A DNA stretch of 47,597 nt from an uncultured Puniceicoccaceae bacterium (GTDB taxonomy: Bacteria > Verrucomicrobiota > Verrucomicrobiia > Opitutales > Coraliomargaritaceae): the NCBI GenBank assembly GCA_905479975.1, contig CAJQOS010000028.1, forward strand, positions 1 to 47,597. Direction: 5' to 3'. The notes beneath the pieces were generated by a model, which was given only the letters and a program-made list of their open reading frames with translations, ran no database searches and had not been told where the DNA came from. Shown here piece by piece: positions 33,914-42,823 of the stretch. The translations under genes and the position numbers were made by a program. The number at the start of each line of letters is the position of its first letter. Position 1 is the stretch's first letter.

Positions 33914-35074
33914 CTAGTCTTCGAACCGTCCTTGCCATTTGATGGCAAACCCGGTGGCGAAGGCTTGATGAATGAGTTGTAGAAAGTCGTCGTTGGAGTG
34001 AGCGAGGTCGCCTGTTTTCCAATCGGTGAGGAAAGTTTCGGGGGCAAGCGCCTTACCGCATACCGCGCGGGCGATGAGACCGGCTTGATACAGTAGGCTG
34101 TCTTTCGCGCAACTCACAGGCAAGACGCCCCAAGTGATCTGATCCTTCACGTGGACGCAGGCTTGCACGGCGCCGACGGTGACGGGGTCGTGGTTGATCG
34201 CTAGAAAGTTATCGGTAAACAAGGTCTGCAACGATTCAGGTAGGCGCGCGGAGATGTCTTCGATGAAGCGTTCTTGTGTGTCGCCGAAGCGTTCGAGTTG
34301 AATGATGCTGGAGCGGCGCGAGTCGGGCGTCATACCACACTGTAGGTTGAGCGCTTGGCTGAGTGCGCCTTCCATCGCTTGGCCAATCAGCTCGCCGAGC
34401 TTGGAGTGTTTATTGGCATCGTGATGGACGACTTCGGTGCCGAGCTGCGCGGCGATCCCGATTTGATCGGTGCCGGTTCCAGTCGCGAGCCTGCCGGAAT
34501 AACGCGACGGGGTGGTCAATTCGTGCAAGACTGCTGACTTCGCTTCGGTCGCGACGGTGGCTGCGATGAGGAGCGCCCCAGGGCTGAGCTCTTGATTGAT
34601 AAAGAGCATACTGATGATGGTGCCTGCGGGCGGTGTGGGTGTGCCAAGCGATTTGACGCCGTCGGCGGTTTGCTCGTAGCTGGCGGGGTCGCCTGCGCGC
34701 CCGGCATTGCCACCGACACCTGCAGTGCAGATGGCGACGACTTCGAGGCCGTTGAACGCGGCGCGTTGGATCGCGGCGTTGTTCATATTGGCGGCGGTGC
34801 TGAGGATGGCGGCGTTGGTCGTTTCGATGCCAGCTTTGGAAGTGATCCGCTTCATGTAGCGAGGCGGATCTTTGACATAGACTTCCACGAGATCGGTATC
34901 GGTGTGCTTACGCGGTTCGCAGGACTGATGGTTGATCAAGTAGTCCAGACCTTCGTGCACGCCACCGTTCAGCCGGCTTGTCGAGAGCACGCGATGCGGC
35001 TTTAGGAAGTGCGCGTAAACGACCTTCTCTTTGCGGTAGAGATCGACTGCGTTGTAGAGTGTATCTAATTTCAT
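33914..35074 (-). CDS. cbiZ: adenosylcobinamide amidohydrolase CbiZ
   Basis: CbiZ removes the aminopropanol side chain from adenosylcobinamide (and in some versions from pseudo-B12), giving cobyric acid that can be rebuilt with another lower ligand. The 386-residue protein contains CbiZ's core: AAFNGLEVVAICTAGVGG (about 105-122), NAGRAGDP, GTIISMLFINQELSPGALL (151-169), TEAKSAVLHEL and LATGTGTDQIGIAAQLG (196-212). The last 160 residues, from NKHSKLGELIGQ onward, extend the usual core and may be a second domain. It sits between the unknown membrane protein and pduO. A CobT call was considered but the motif set does not fit. Confidence 0.88.
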   Translation of the reverse strand: MKLDTLYNAVDLYRKEKVVYAHFLKPHRVLSTSRLNGGVHEGLDYLINHQSCEPRKHTDTDLVEVYVKDPPRYMKRITSKAGIETTNAAILSTAANMNNAAIQRAAFNGLEVVAICTAGVGGNAGRAGDPASYEQTADGVKSLGTPTPPAGTIISMLFINQELSPGALLIAATVATEAKSAVLHELTTPSRYSGRLATGTGTDQIGIAAQLGTEVVHHDANKHSKLGELIGQAMEGALSQALNLQCGMTPDSRRSSIIQLERFGDTQERFIEDISARLPESLQTLFTDNFLAINHDPVTVGAVQACVHVKDQITWGVLPVSCAKDSLLYQAGLIARAVCGKALAPETFLTDWKTGDLAHSNDDFLQLIHQAFATGFAIKWQGRFED

Positions 35075-35075
35075 G

Positions 35076-35108
35076 AGAATTAGGAATTACGAATTAGGAA
35101 TTACGAAT
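35076..35108. repeat. 14-bp tandem repeat before cbiZ
   Basis: GAATTAGGAATTAC occurs twice, followed by GAAT. It lies between the stop of the membrane protein gene and the cbiZ start and supplies the last codons of the former. Confidence 0.7.
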
Positions 35109-35765
35109 ATGCTTCGTAGGGGCTTTGCTTGCGAAGTCCGCGGAGGCCTGTTCTGCTCCGGTCTGTTCAAGTGCGTTCTCTCGTTTCACGGGTGCCGCAA
35201 GCTGCACTCCTTCGGCTGATTGCTGGAAACGACTCCATGCTAAATAGAGAAAGAAGACGGCAGACCCGATTGCGGCGCTTAAATATGCGGTGATGTTTGC
35301 GGTCTGTGTAAATGCGATGCCCGTTGTTGCATCTGGATACCAGAGCTCAGGATAGAAGGCGTGAGTTAGTCCTTTTTTAATTCGAATGCGATCAATGTAT
35401 CCAGATAGCAGTGACACGCTTTCAATGCAAAATAGGAGAAAGAAGAAGCGTTTGTATGCGAATGCGAAATTCAAGGGTGGACGAGGGTGCCCGAGTTGAG
35501 TCACTGCAAAGGTAATCATGCCAAACATCATACCTAGCCCAAAAGTCGCGACTGCGGCATACTCGATGACGAGTAGTGCCGGGTTCTCAAATGGATAGAG
35601 TCCAGTGTGGAATTCGGTGAAGTGTCGAGGTTCGACCGAGATCAGAATGAGGTCATGGAGTATGGCCCAAATAATTATCGTCAACGAGTAGGCCCACGCA
35701 TGCCGAATGAAAGCGGCGTGCTGCGCTTTCGGTATCGGTAATCGGAACTTGTCGGCAAATGTCAT
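35094..35765 (-). CDS. unknown polytopic membrane protein of the cobalamin locus
   Basis: No family is recognised. The frame is open from 35804, but the ATG at 35765 overlaps the btuD stop (ATGA) and gives about 223 residues starting [19 protein letters not shown]. Four to five membrane spans are visible (around [54 protein letters not shown], and the C-terminal [21 protein letters not shown]), with a [11 protein letters not shown] loop between. The last residues ([17 protein letters not shown]) are translated from a REP hairpin and the tandem repeat, so the original C-terminus may have been replaced. Location and overlap with btuD suggest a part in corrinoid transport; the sequence does not show what it does. 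Confidence 0.7.
   Translation of the reverse strand: MTFADKFRLPIPKAQHAAFIRHAWAYSLTIIIWAILHDLILISVEPRHFTEFHTGLYPFENPALLVIEYAAVATFGLGMMFGMITFAVTQLGHPRPPLNFAFAYKRFFFLLFCIESVSLLSGYIDRIRIKKGLTHAFYPELWYPDATTGIAFTQTANITAYLSAAIGSAVFFLYLAWSRFQQSAEGVQLAAPVKRENALEQTGAEQASADFASKAPTKHIRNS
35116..35139. repeat. REP hairpin with GTAG header, inside a coding 3' end
   Basis: GTAG followed by a hairpin GGGCTT, TGCTTGCG, AAGTCC. A close copy (GGGCTT, TGCTTGCG, AAGCCC) lies at 45956. Confidence 0.75.
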
Positions 35766-36856
35766 TTCTTCGGAGCCGAGCATTTTCCCTGTTGTTCTAC
35801 CCATTCGATTACGCCTTCGATGTGAGTGAAGTCGGTGGTCTCGTTGTTTTGTGTAATGACCCAGTGTGTGCGGTTATCTTGTTGAGATACCTGGGTATCA
35901 AAGGCTGCCTGTGATGAATCTTCGGTGATGCCGATTCCGAGGCGAGCGAAGGCGCGGCTGGTCCATAGTGCGGCGGGGCCTTCGCCTGACAGTGTTACCA
36001 ATATACACGGTGACTTGTGTGTGCGGAAGGAGCCGGCCTCTGGGTCCCAATCCAAATTTTCGTTGGCAAAGGCACGTTCGAGCTCGCCGCTGAGTGCGAG
36101 TGCTTCGGGTGCGCCTTGGATGAGTTCGCCATCGGGAGTGATTAGCCACAGGCGGTCTGCGTAGCGCAATGCGAGGTCCAGATCGTGCGTGGAGAGTAGC
36201 ATTCCGATCTGTTCGCGGTGTGAGAGATCGCGCAAGATACGCATTAGTTCGACGCGGCGAGGTAGGTCAAGAAAGGCGGTGGGCTCATCGAGTAGCATGA
36301 GTTGCGACTCTTGTGCGAGGGCGCGGGCGATGGATACTTTTTGACGTTCGCCATCGCTGAGTTCGGCGACTTGGCGCTCGCTGAGTGCTTCGGCACCGAC
36401 GGCTTTCAATGCCCATGCGATACGGGCGTGGTCGTGTTCGCCGAGGCCGCCGAGCCAGCCGGAGTAAGGGTGTCGGCCGAGGGCGGCGAAGGCATAGACA
36501 TCCATCATGCCGATCGGCATGCTGTCGGTGAAAACGATACTGACCATGCGTGCGCGTTCGCGCGGGGTGATGGCGTGAAAGGCTTTGCCCTGTAGCTCGA
36601 GTGTGCCGCTGAGGGCGGGTTGCGCCCCTGCGAGCGTGCGGATGAGCGTGGATTTTCCAGTGCCGTTCGGCCCGAGCAGGCAGATGAATTCACCGCCTTG
36701 AATCGCGAGGTTCAATGCCTTCAGTGTGGCCTGCGATTGGCCTTTCACTTGATAGCCGATGACGAGGTCTTCGACATTTAGCTTGGGGACTGCCTGTGCT
36801 GGCGCCTGTCCACTGCCCTCTGCCTTCTGTCTTCTGTCTTCTGAATAAGTGTTCAT
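35762..36856 (-). CDS. btuD: ABC transporter ATPase for cobalamin (BtuD type)
   Basis: The cytosolic ATPase of a FecCD-type importer. Starting at [14 protein letters not shown], the first 20 residues are translated from a heptamer repeat; the ATPase proper starts at about residue 26 ([15 protein letters not shown]). Walker A is [18 protein letters not shown], signature [15 protein letters not shown], Walker [13 protein letters not shown] and the switch His [17 protein letters not shown]. The last 95 residues form an extension beyond normal BtuD, with [27 protein letters not shown], and resemble a small Rossmann-like domain. It overlaps btuC by 4 bases (ATGA) at its start and the membrane protein gene at its end. 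Similar proteins import iron chelates, but the locus argues for corrinoids. Confidence 0.9.
   Translation of the reverse strand: MNTYSEDRRQKAEGSGQAPAQAVPKLNVEDLVIGYQVKGQSQATLKALNLAIQGGEFICLLGPNGTGKSTLIRTLAGAQPALSGTLELQGKAFHAITPRERARMVSIVFTDSMPIGMMDVYAFAALGRHPYSGWLGGLGEHDHARIAWALKAVGAEALSERQVAELSDGERQKVSIARALAQESQLMLLDEPTAFLDLPRRVELMRILRDLSHREQIGMLLSTHDLDLALRYADRLWLITPDGELIQGAPEALALSGELERAFANENLDWDPEAGSFRTHKSPCILVTLSGEGPAALWTSRAFARLGIGITEDSSQAAFDTQVSQQDNRTHWVITQNNETTDFTHIEGVIEWVEQQGKCSAPKK
36806..36843. repeat. heptamer tandem repeat in the btuD 5' coding region
   Basis: Five 7-bp units (minus strand AAGACAG, AAGACAG, AAGGCAG, AGGGCAG, TGGACAG) start just after the first few codons of btuD. 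A unit gain or loss would shift the reading frame. Confidence 0.75.
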
Positions 36857-37914
36857 CCGAATAGGCGCTTCATATTGCGCTGCTTGATGAGGGCGACAAT
36901 GATCACAGGCGCACCGATGAGTGCGGTGATGGCATTGAGCGGTAATGAGACGTCGAGTCCCGGGCCGCGTGCGATGAGATCCGCTGAGAGTGATATCAGC
37001 GCGCCAACTAAAATGGTCGCGGGAATTAGGATGCGGTGACTGCTGCTATTAAACAGGCTGCGGCTTAGGTGTGGCGCGGCAATGCCGAGAAAGCCGATCG
37101 GTCCGCAGAAGCCTGTGACGGTGCCTGCGAGTAGGGAAGCTGAAAGTAAAATGAAGAAGCGCACTTGCTTGGTGCGAGTGCCGACGCTTTCGGCGTAATG
37201 CTCACCCAGTAGTAGCGCATCGAGTGGCTTCATGAACAGCAGTGTAATGACGAGTCCAATACAAATCGCGGGCGCGAAGACGATCATTTGATTCCAGCTG
37301 ACGTTGCCATAGTTGCCGAAGGACCAGTTCATGAATGACTGTAGGCGTTCGGCCATGCTGAAAAACATCAGGATGCTGACGATCGCGCCAATCGCGTAGC
37401 TCATCATGAGTCCGAGAATCAGTAGTGTCATGACATCGACGCGCCGCGACATGGTGAGCGTAATCATTAAGGTGACTGCGGCACCGCAGGTCGATGCGAA
37501 GACGATTAAAGTTTGCCCGGAGAGGCTGAGGCTTTCGGTGAGACTAATGCCGATGGGGGCGAGCAGTAGTATGACAATGGCGACGCCCAAGCTCGCGCCT
37601 GAGTTGACGCCCAGCACGAAGGGATCGGCCAATGGATTGCGAAAGATGGTTTGCATCATCAGGCCGGCGGTGGAGAGGGCGGCGCCTGCTAGGATTGCGG
37701 TGGCGATACGCGGTAGACGAAACTCGATGATGATCTGGCGCAGCACGTCGTTGATCTCGGGAGAGCCGGAGATGGCTTGCAGGATGACTTTTGGAGCCAG
37801 CGGTTGTGAGCCGAGGCAGGCGCTGAGTAAGGCGACGCCGATCACGCCCAGCACGAGTAGCACGAAGAGGGTGACTCTTCGTGTCGTGAGGTGCGTCTGT
37901 GGTTGCGTGGACAT
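36853..37914 (-). CDS. btuC: ABC transporter permease for cobalamin (BtuC type, FecCD family)
   Basis: The 353-residue permease has about ten spans and the FecCD pattern: [73 protein letters not shown], and [20 protein letters not shown] near the end of the substrate path, followed by GADLI-like [11 protein letters not shown]. It works with BtuD and BtuF to move corrinoid across the inner membrane. It lies 3 bases after btuF and overlaps btuD by ATGA. Confidence 0.93.
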   Translation of the reverse strand: MSTQPQTHLTTRRVTLFVLLVLGVIGVALLSACLGSQPLAPKVILQAISGSPEINDVLRQIIIEFRLPRIATAILAGAALSTAGLMMQTIFRNPLADPFVLGVNSGASLGVAIVILLLAPIGISLTESLSLSGQTLIVFASTCGAAVTLMITLTMSRRVDVMTLLILGLMMSYAIGAIVSILMFFSMAERLQSFMNWSFGNYGNVSWNQMIVFAPAICIGLVITLLFMKPLDALLLGEHYAESVGTRTKQVRFFILLSASLLAGTVTGFCGPIGFLGIAAPHLSRSLFNSSSHRILIPATILVGALISLSADLIARGPGLDVSLPLNAITALIGAPVIIVALIKQRNMKRLFG

Positions 37915-37917
37915 GTG

Positions 37918-39057
37918 TTAATTGAGTTGCTCGTAGTAGATGAACTCGTGGTCTTTGGCTAGATCGGGGTGAAAGATTTTGATCATGTCGGCCAGCACTT
38001 CATCGGGGTGGACGATGCCGCGCTCCCAGATGTTGTTGCCGCCGGTAAGGTTGAACTGTTTGGAGTTGTTGTAAATTTCTCCGTCTTTGGCTGCCTGAAA
38101 GTGCATGAATCGCTGGTCGGCAGAGACGAGTGCTTTGAGGTCGCGGTAGCTACTGGGGTTGATCCAAATGTCGGCCTTTGCGGCTTTGAGGAACACGCGC
38201 TCAAAGTCGAGTGGGATGCCGCCGCTGGTGGTGTCGTCACGCCAGATGTAGTCGCCACCGGCATCGGCAATGGCTTGGGCCACATAGCTGCGGCCGCCGG
38301 GCACGTGCCATGCGCTGGCATAGGGTGCGCCGCTAAAGACGGTGGGGCGCGGTTGGATATCTTTTGTGTCGGCGACGAGCTGATTGTAGCGCTCGGCGAT
38401 TTGATCGAAAATGAGGTCGGCCTGTGCGTCTTGTTGGTAAAATGCGGCAATGAATTTAATCCACTCTGAGCGGGCGAGTGGGTGTTGCTCCATGTAACTC
38501 GCAGAGAGCACGACCGGTAGGCCGGAACGTGCGAGCTGCGGATGCACATCGAACAGTGGATTGCCCGAGGAGCTGGTGAGAATGAGATCGGGCTGTAGCA
38601 AGAGCATGCGCTCGATGTCTAAACTCTGCCCAGTTTGCACCGTGATGATTTGTCCGGCATCGATGCGCTCGTGCACTTCGGGGTTGTTAATGAAATCCGG
38701 GGTGGCGACACCGACGAGGGAATCTTGTAGTCCGAGCGTGTCAATGTAGCCAACGAAAGTGGTGGCCATGACGACCACGCGCTCGACGGGTGTGCGAATG
38801 AGCATCGCACCTTTGGGGAGTTCCGGCACCGCTTGCCCCTTGGGGACGAGTGCATATTGAAAGCGCTCCTTGGAATTTCGGCTGATGTTTTTCACCGTGA
38901 TCAACCGGTGGGTCGGAAAGTTCTCGATTTGCAGGTTTTGCGCGTAGTCGAATTCGCCCGAAGCGGACGCTACAGCGCGCGTGCTTTGAATCGAGCAGCA
39001 GATGAGCAGGGCGATGAGGGTGCGGATGAGGGGAAATGTGATTTTCGGTGAAATCAT
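37918..39057 (-). CDS. btuF: periplasmic cobalamin-binding protein (BtuF type)
   Basis: The frame is open from 39105, but MISPKITFPLIRTLIALLICC at 39057 starts a good signal peptide and excludes a hairpin, so I use it (379 residues). The helical-backbone fold of periplasmic binding proteins (PF01497) is visible: RVVVMATTFVGYIDTLGLQDSLVGV, SLDIERMLLLQPDLILTSSSG, ARSGLPVVLSASYME, and DIWINPSSYRDL. It would hold the corrinoid released by BtuB and pass it to BtuCD. The partner genes are directly downstream. Heme or iron-siderophore binding is possible in this family, but the flanking genes decide. Confidence 0.88.
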   Translation of the reverse strand: MISPKITFPLIRTLIALLICCSIQSTRAVASASGEFDYAQNLQIENFPTHRLITVKNISRNSKERFQYALVPKGQAVPELPKGAMLIRTPVERVVVMATTFVGYIDTLGLQDSLVGVATPDFINNPEVHERIDAGQIITVQTGQSLDIERMLLLQPDLILTSSSGNPLFDVHPQLARSGLPVVLSASYMEQHPLARSEWIKFIAAFYQQDAQADLIFDQIAERYNQLVADTKDIQPRPTVFSGAPYASAWHVPGGRSYVAQAIADAGGDYIWRDDTTSGGIPLDFERVFLKAAKADIWINPSSYRDLKALVSADQRFMHFQAAKDGEIYNNSKQFNLTGGNNIWERGIVHPDEVLADMIKIFHPDLAKDHEFIYYEQLN

Positions 39058-39073
39058 GTTGATGTGATATAAA

Positions 39074-39102
39074 GGCGCTTGTCCGGAATGTGGACAAGCG
39101 CC
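39074..39102 (-). other. hairpin between btuB and btuF
   Basis: GGCGCTTGTCC, loop, GGACAAGCGCC is a perfect 11-bp stem with a 7-base loop, followed on the minus strand by only three T. It may weaken transcription between btuB and the downstream genes or protect the mRNA. Confidence 0.55.
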
Positions 39103-39146
39103 CATCTTTGATTTTGGCAGATCAAATACGATCTTTCGCGTTTCGT

Positions 39147-40994
39147 CTAGAAGTTGATGCGCAGACCACCAGTTATGTTGAAGTCGGGGCTATTGTAGCC
39201 GGCGATTTCTTGGTAGTCTTCGTCGAACACGTTGTTGATCATCGTCCAGAGGGTCACGCGTTCGTTGACGATGTATTGGGCGGCGAGATCGACGAGTATG
39301 TAGTCGTCGGCATCCCCATTGTAGGTCACGCGGTCGTCGATGTAGCGAGTCGAGGCTTTGAGGCTGAGTTTGTCCTCCATGGTGATCCATGTGGCACTGA
39401 GATTGGCCATGTTTTCCGGCACGTGTAGCGGGGCGCTGCCGTCCTTGTTTTCTGCGTCGGTATACGTGTAGTTCGCGCTGATAACGAGACTGTCGAGGGC
39501 TTGCCAGCTGAGGGTGGTTTCGACGCCTTTGCTCTTGTAGGAGGCCTGGTTGATGTAGCTGTTGGTGCCTCTGTCGTAAGTAATCTGGTCGTCGATCTCA
39601 TTGCGAAAACCTGTGACATCGAGCACGAGGACACCAGGGATGAGGGTCGTCTCTACGCCGAAGTCCCAGCCTTCGCCTTCTTCGGCATCGAGGTCGGGAT
39701 TCCCGTAAGTCGGGTTGCTCGTCTGGTAGAAGTTCGGTGCGATAAACGATGTGCCATAGGAGCCGTGTAGCCGTGAGCGTATCGGTTCGATCAGATAGCT
39801 GAGGGTGGTGCGCCAAGTCTCATTTTCACCGTATTCGCTGTTGTCGTCGTAGCGTCCTCCCAATGTCCAATGCAGGTTTTCAATGAGCTCCAAGTTGTTG
39901 TCAGCGTGGTAGGAGGTCTGGTCGCGGTCGCCAGGCGCGGCACGATTGTCTTCGATTTCATGTTCGATGCCGCCGGCAACGGTCCAGTTGTCTTTGAGCT
40001 CAAGCACATTGCGCCAGTGTATCTTGTGCCGTTCACCTTTGGAGACATACTTTGACGGTGTGCGGAAGTAGCCGTTCGAGTCGGTTGTCGATTTGACGTA
40101 GGTGTAGGCGTAGCTGAGGCGTGTTTCCCAGTCCTCGGTGGCTTGCAGGATGGCTCCGGTTTTTGCGTAGAAGTTATCCTGCTCGACGTTGCCGTAAGGA
40201 TCATCGGCGTGATAGCTGTCGATGTCGCTTTCTGAGTCGATGTAGTAGCTGGTGAGATACAGATCGAGTCGGTCGCTGACTTCGTAGCCGAATTTGGCGC
40301 GAACGCTTTTGTTTTCGTAACCGTCGTCCTCGTTGTTGGCGTCGCTGGTGGAGAAGCCATCGCTCTTGTAGTAATACGCGCCGAGGGATAGATCATATGC
40401 ACCTTGCTTGGTTTGATAGTCGACCGAGCCTTGGCGTGTATTGAAGGTGCCGTATCCTCCATTGAGTGTGCCAAAGGATTCGCCATCCTTGGCTTCGCGG
40501 GTGGTGATGTTGATCACGCCGGATTGTGCATCCGCTCCATAGAGCGCACTTTGCGGCCCTTTTAGAAACTCGACACGTTCAATGCCACTGGTGAAGAGCA
40601 GTCCGGGGTTAATGCTTTGCCCGTTGGCGGGATTACTGACTTCGATTCCATCGAGTAGGATGATCGGAGCGTCGGTGAGTCCGCGTGTGGTGATGCCAAA
40701 GCTGGTGCCGGGACCACCATTGTTACGCAGGTAAACGCCCGGTAACTCGCGTAGTGCATCGAGCACAAAGGTGGTTTGGCCGAGTTCGAGTTCCTCGCGT
40801 GTAATGGCGTTGACCGTGCTGCCGACCTCGGCGAGCGGGACTTCGTAGTTGTTGGCGACGACGACGTAGTCGGCCAATTCACGGTTGTTTGCTTCCTCTT
40901 GATCGCTGTTGGACGAATCCTGGGCGACTAGATGTTGTGTGCTAAGCAGTGCGAATAACGCGTAGGCGCTGCTTTGTATGATAGGATGTTTCAT
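39147..40994 (-). CDS. btuB: TonB-dependent corrinoid receptor (BtuB type)
   Basis: The 615-residue outer-membrane receptor has a signal peptide (MKHPIIQSSAYALFALLSTQHLVA), a TonB box region near DYVVVANNYEVPLAE, the plug domain (LDALRELPGVYLRNNGGPGTS, TRGLTDAPIILLDGIEVSNP, VEFLKGPQSALYGADAQSGVINITT) and a 22-strand barrel ending RINF. The plug phrase GVINITT and size fit BtuB. It is the first gene after the riboswitch, and the ABC importer genes follow. The receptor would bring corrinoids into the periplasm with TonB energy. Confidence 0.92.
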   Translation of the reverse strand: MKHPIIQSSAYALFALLSTQHLVAQDSSNSDQEEANNRELADYVVVANNYEVPLAEVGSTVNAITREELELGQTTFVLDALRELPGVYLRNNGGPGTSFGITTRGLTDAPIILLDGIEVSNPANGQSINPGLLFTSGIERVEFLKGPQSALYGADAQSGVINITTREAKDGESFGTLNGGYGTFNTRQGSVDYQTKQGAYDLSLGAYYYKSDGFSTSDANNEDDGYENKSVRAKFGYEVSDRLDLYLTSYYIDSESDIDSYHADDPYGNVEQDNFYAKTGAILQATEDWETRLSYAYTYVKSTTDSNGYFRTPSKYVSKGERHKIHWRNVLELKDNWTVAGGIEHEIEDNRAAPGDRDQTSYHADNNLELIENLHWTLGGRYDDNSEYGENETWRTTLSYLIEPIRSRLHGSYGTSFIAPNFYQTSNPTYGNPDLDAEEGEGWDFGVETTLIPGVLVLDVTGFRNEIDDQITYDRGTNSYINQASYKSKGVETTLSWQALDSLVISANYTYTDAENKDGSAPLHVPENMANLSATWITMEDKLSLKASTRYIDDRVTYNGDADDYILVDLAAQYIVNERVTLWTMINNVFDEDYQEIAGYNSPDFNITGGLRINF

Positions 40995-40995
40995 T

Positions 40996-41053
40996 GTGTT
41001 GTTTGCTTGATGCCAACCGTGAATAGGATGCTTCAGAGGTTTTCAAACAACAC
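40996..41053 (-). promoter_or_regulatory. start-codon hairpin of btuB
   Basis: On the minus-strand mRNA GUGUUGUUUG (41053-41044) pairs perfectly with CAAACAACAC (41005-40996), whose last base is one base before the AUG. This 10-bp helix would hide the btuB start region, fitting translation control by the riboswitch upstream. Confidence 0.6.
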
Positions 41054-41146
41054 GAAGTGGCTGGGACGCTTCGGGTATGAGGCGTCCGCAGTGTTCCGTT
41101 TTGAGGGAATCATTGCTGATGTGCTTCCTGCTTTCGCGGCAGGCGT

Positions 41147-41168
41147 GCTTCAAAAGTTGTTTTGAAGC
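41147..41168 (-). other. strong hairpin in the btuB leader, downstream of the riboswitch
   Basis: GCTTCAAAA, loop CAAC, TTTTGAAGC, 9-bp perfect stem, without a following T run. Two further hairpins lie nearer btuB (41127-41143 and 41064-41087). Confidence 0.55.
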
Positions 41169-41175
41169 GGACAGC

Positions 41176-41345
41176 GTATGCAGTCAGTGGCCGGACTCCA
41201 AGTTTTCGGTCTCGTTTATGAGACCACCTCCCCCTGTTCGATTTGGTTAGAATGAAGAGAGCTGCCAGCTTTCAACACGGGTTTGTAACTTGTTACCGTA
41301 GCGCGACTGTCGCCGATTTTCACGGCGTTTCCTGAGTCTGCATAC
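41176..41345 (-). ncRNA. cobalamin riboswitch upstream of btuB
   Basis: On the minus strand the conserved core reads GGAAACGCCGTGAAAATCGG followed by CGACAGTCGCGCTACGGTAA, matching the cobalamin riboswitch core (GGGAA...GGTG.AAATCC...ACTG.CCCGCAACGGTAA). The closing stem P1 pairs GTATGCAG (5' side, 41345-41338) with CTGCATAC (41183-41176). The 3' B12-box-like part AGTCCGGCCACTGACTGC lies just before the second P1 strand. Length is about 170 bases, in the class I size range. It is located between cbiB and btuB and controls the btuB operon by the start-codon hairpin or another structure (inference). Confidence 0.8.
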
Positions 41346-41496
41346 ATTGTAGTTATGTGTAAGAACAGGCAGCGCGAGAGTTGCGCTACATCTGCACTAA
41401 CAACTTTAGCTGCCCCCAAATGCAAGCACTTTGATGTATTCTTTTTATTTTACGTGCTGCTATTAGCGCGCGTGCTGATTGGGGGTAGGGCTGCTG

Positions 41497-42432
41497 TTAG
41501 ACGACCGTTTGTATCATTAAAACCAATACGGATAGGATCAGACTATAGGTATATGTCTGGCGCATTACGCCGATGCAGCGACGGATGTCATTGGCGTTTG
41601 GTTGCGGTGCGCCGGTGTTCATTGTCTGCGTGTGCAGTAGCTTTCCGTCTTTATACATTTCGCCACCAATGACGATGTTGAGGCGTTTCGCCATAGCGGC
41701 TTCAGGCCATCCCGCATTCCAGCTTGGGTGCTTTTTCGCATCAGAGCGTAACTGCCACCATGCCCGAATGTCCCAACTGCCGAAGGTGATCAAGCTGCAG
41801 AGGCGTGCGGGAATGAAGTTTAAGACGTCGTCCATACGGGCGGACAGTTTACCGATTTTTTCGAAGCGCGCATTGCGATGGCCGATCATGGCGTCGAGTG
41901 TATTACACAGGCGAAAGAAGAGCGCGCCCGCGGGGCCGAACACCAAGAGCCAGAACAGTGGGGCGATGGCGCCGTCATTGTAATTTTCAGAGCCACTTTC
42001 GATCGCTGCGCGACAGACTGCATCTTCATCCATACGACTGGTGTCACGGCCGACGATCCATGAGACACGCTCACGTGCTCTTTCAATACTGACGTTGAGT
42101 GCGTCCGCAATGGCGGCGACGTGCTTAGTCAGATCGGTAAAGGCAACCGATTGAAAGACGACGATGGCATCGAGCGGTAAGGTGAGCCACGGGTGGATAC
42201 TACTGAGTAGGCCGCGCAGTAGTAGGTAGCCGCCGAGCATGATTAGTATGAGGCTGAGCCATAGCACGATCCCGCTGAAAACCGTTCGCCCGAGTTGCTT
42301 TACCCAAAGGGGTTCGAGCCGAACGATGAGGTTGCCAGCCCACTTGACCAAGTGAGGCATTTTGCGCGGATCTCCAAAAACGAGATCCAGCGCAAGTCCT
42401 ATGATGCAGGCGATGAAGGTCACGATATCCAT
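41497..42432 (-). CDS. cbiB: adenosylcobinamide-phosphate synthase
   Basis: CbiB (CobD) attaches aminopropanol phosphate to adenosylcobyric acid. The 311-residue membrane protein has VTFIACIIGLALDLVFGDP, FQSVAFTDLTKHVAAIADAL, RERVSWIVGRDTSRMDEDAVCRAAIESGSENYNDGAIAPLFW, and HPSWNAGWPEAAMAKRLNIVIGGEM. These strong signatures leave little doubt. It lies upstream of the riboswitch-btuB unit on the same strand, so it may have its own promoter in the divergent gap to the TonB receptor. With CbiZ, PduO and CobQ it closes a cobinamide remodelling path. Confidence 0.95.
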   Translation of the reverse strand: MDIVTFIACIIGLALDLVFGDPRKMPHLVKWAGNLIVRLEPLWVKQLGRTVFSGIVLWLSLILIMLGGYLLLRGLLSSIHPWLTLPLDAIVVFQSVAFTDLTKHVAAIADALNVSIERARERVSWIVGRDTSRMDEDAVCRAAIESGSENYNDGAIAPLFWLLVFGPAGALFFRLCNTLDAMIGHRNARFEKIGKLSARMDDVLNFIPARLCSLITFGSWDIRAWWQLRSDAKKHPSWNAGWPEAAMAKRLNIVIGGEMYKDGKLLHTQTMNTGAPQPNANDIRRCIGVMRQTYTYSLILSVLVLMIQTVV

Positions 42433-42611
42433 ACTTGTTTCGCATTAAGGAGTCCTTGCTTGAGTGGAGTCGACTTTAAAAGTGAGGCAGGCAAGTGTGG
42501 TGTCGGTGGAAGGATTACCTCAATGCGATGAGTGTCGGTCTTCGTTTCGTGATCTTACTGGCAGTGCAGGGTTCTTACTCATGGGCATTAGGTTTTTTAA
42601 TTAATAATCTA

Positions 42612-42626
42612 TGAGAATCAATCTCA
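42612..42626. promoter_or_regulatory. Fur-like operator (upstream palindrome)
   Basis: TGAGA and TCTCA flank ATCAA, giving a 15-base palindrome related to the Fur half-site TGATAAT. It lies about 285 bases upstream of the receptor start. Confidence 0.45.
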
Positions 42627-42823
42627 AGAATGTGTTTTGTTGTTTTTGGATGCCAGCTTTACGGCGCGACATCGCTGCACTTTGGGGGGCGTTTTGCCTT
42701 GGTATCATGTGTTTGTGGACAGGGAGAGTTGCTGTAATCTTCTGTTCATGAGTGGGTTGTGGGGGTTTTGGGGATGTGCGATCTCATCGATGGAGAGGGG
42801 CGTGACTGTGGTCGACTCCTGTT

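Noticed and set aside
33914-35074. Call as CobT (nicotinate-nucleotide-dimethylbenzimidazole phosphoribosyltransferase)
   Set aside because: The motifs TAGVGGNAGRAGD, GTIISM and ATGTGTD belong to CbiZ; the CobT phosphate-binding pattern is absent.
33764-35108. CRISPR array from the short repeats upstream of pduO and cbiZ
   Set aside because: Units are 6-14 bases, tandem and without spacers, and no cas genes are near.
41216-41425. 69-codon open frame on the minus strand
   Set aside because: It lies over the cobalamin riboswitch and has no protein-like pattern; the RNA structure explains the conserved bases.
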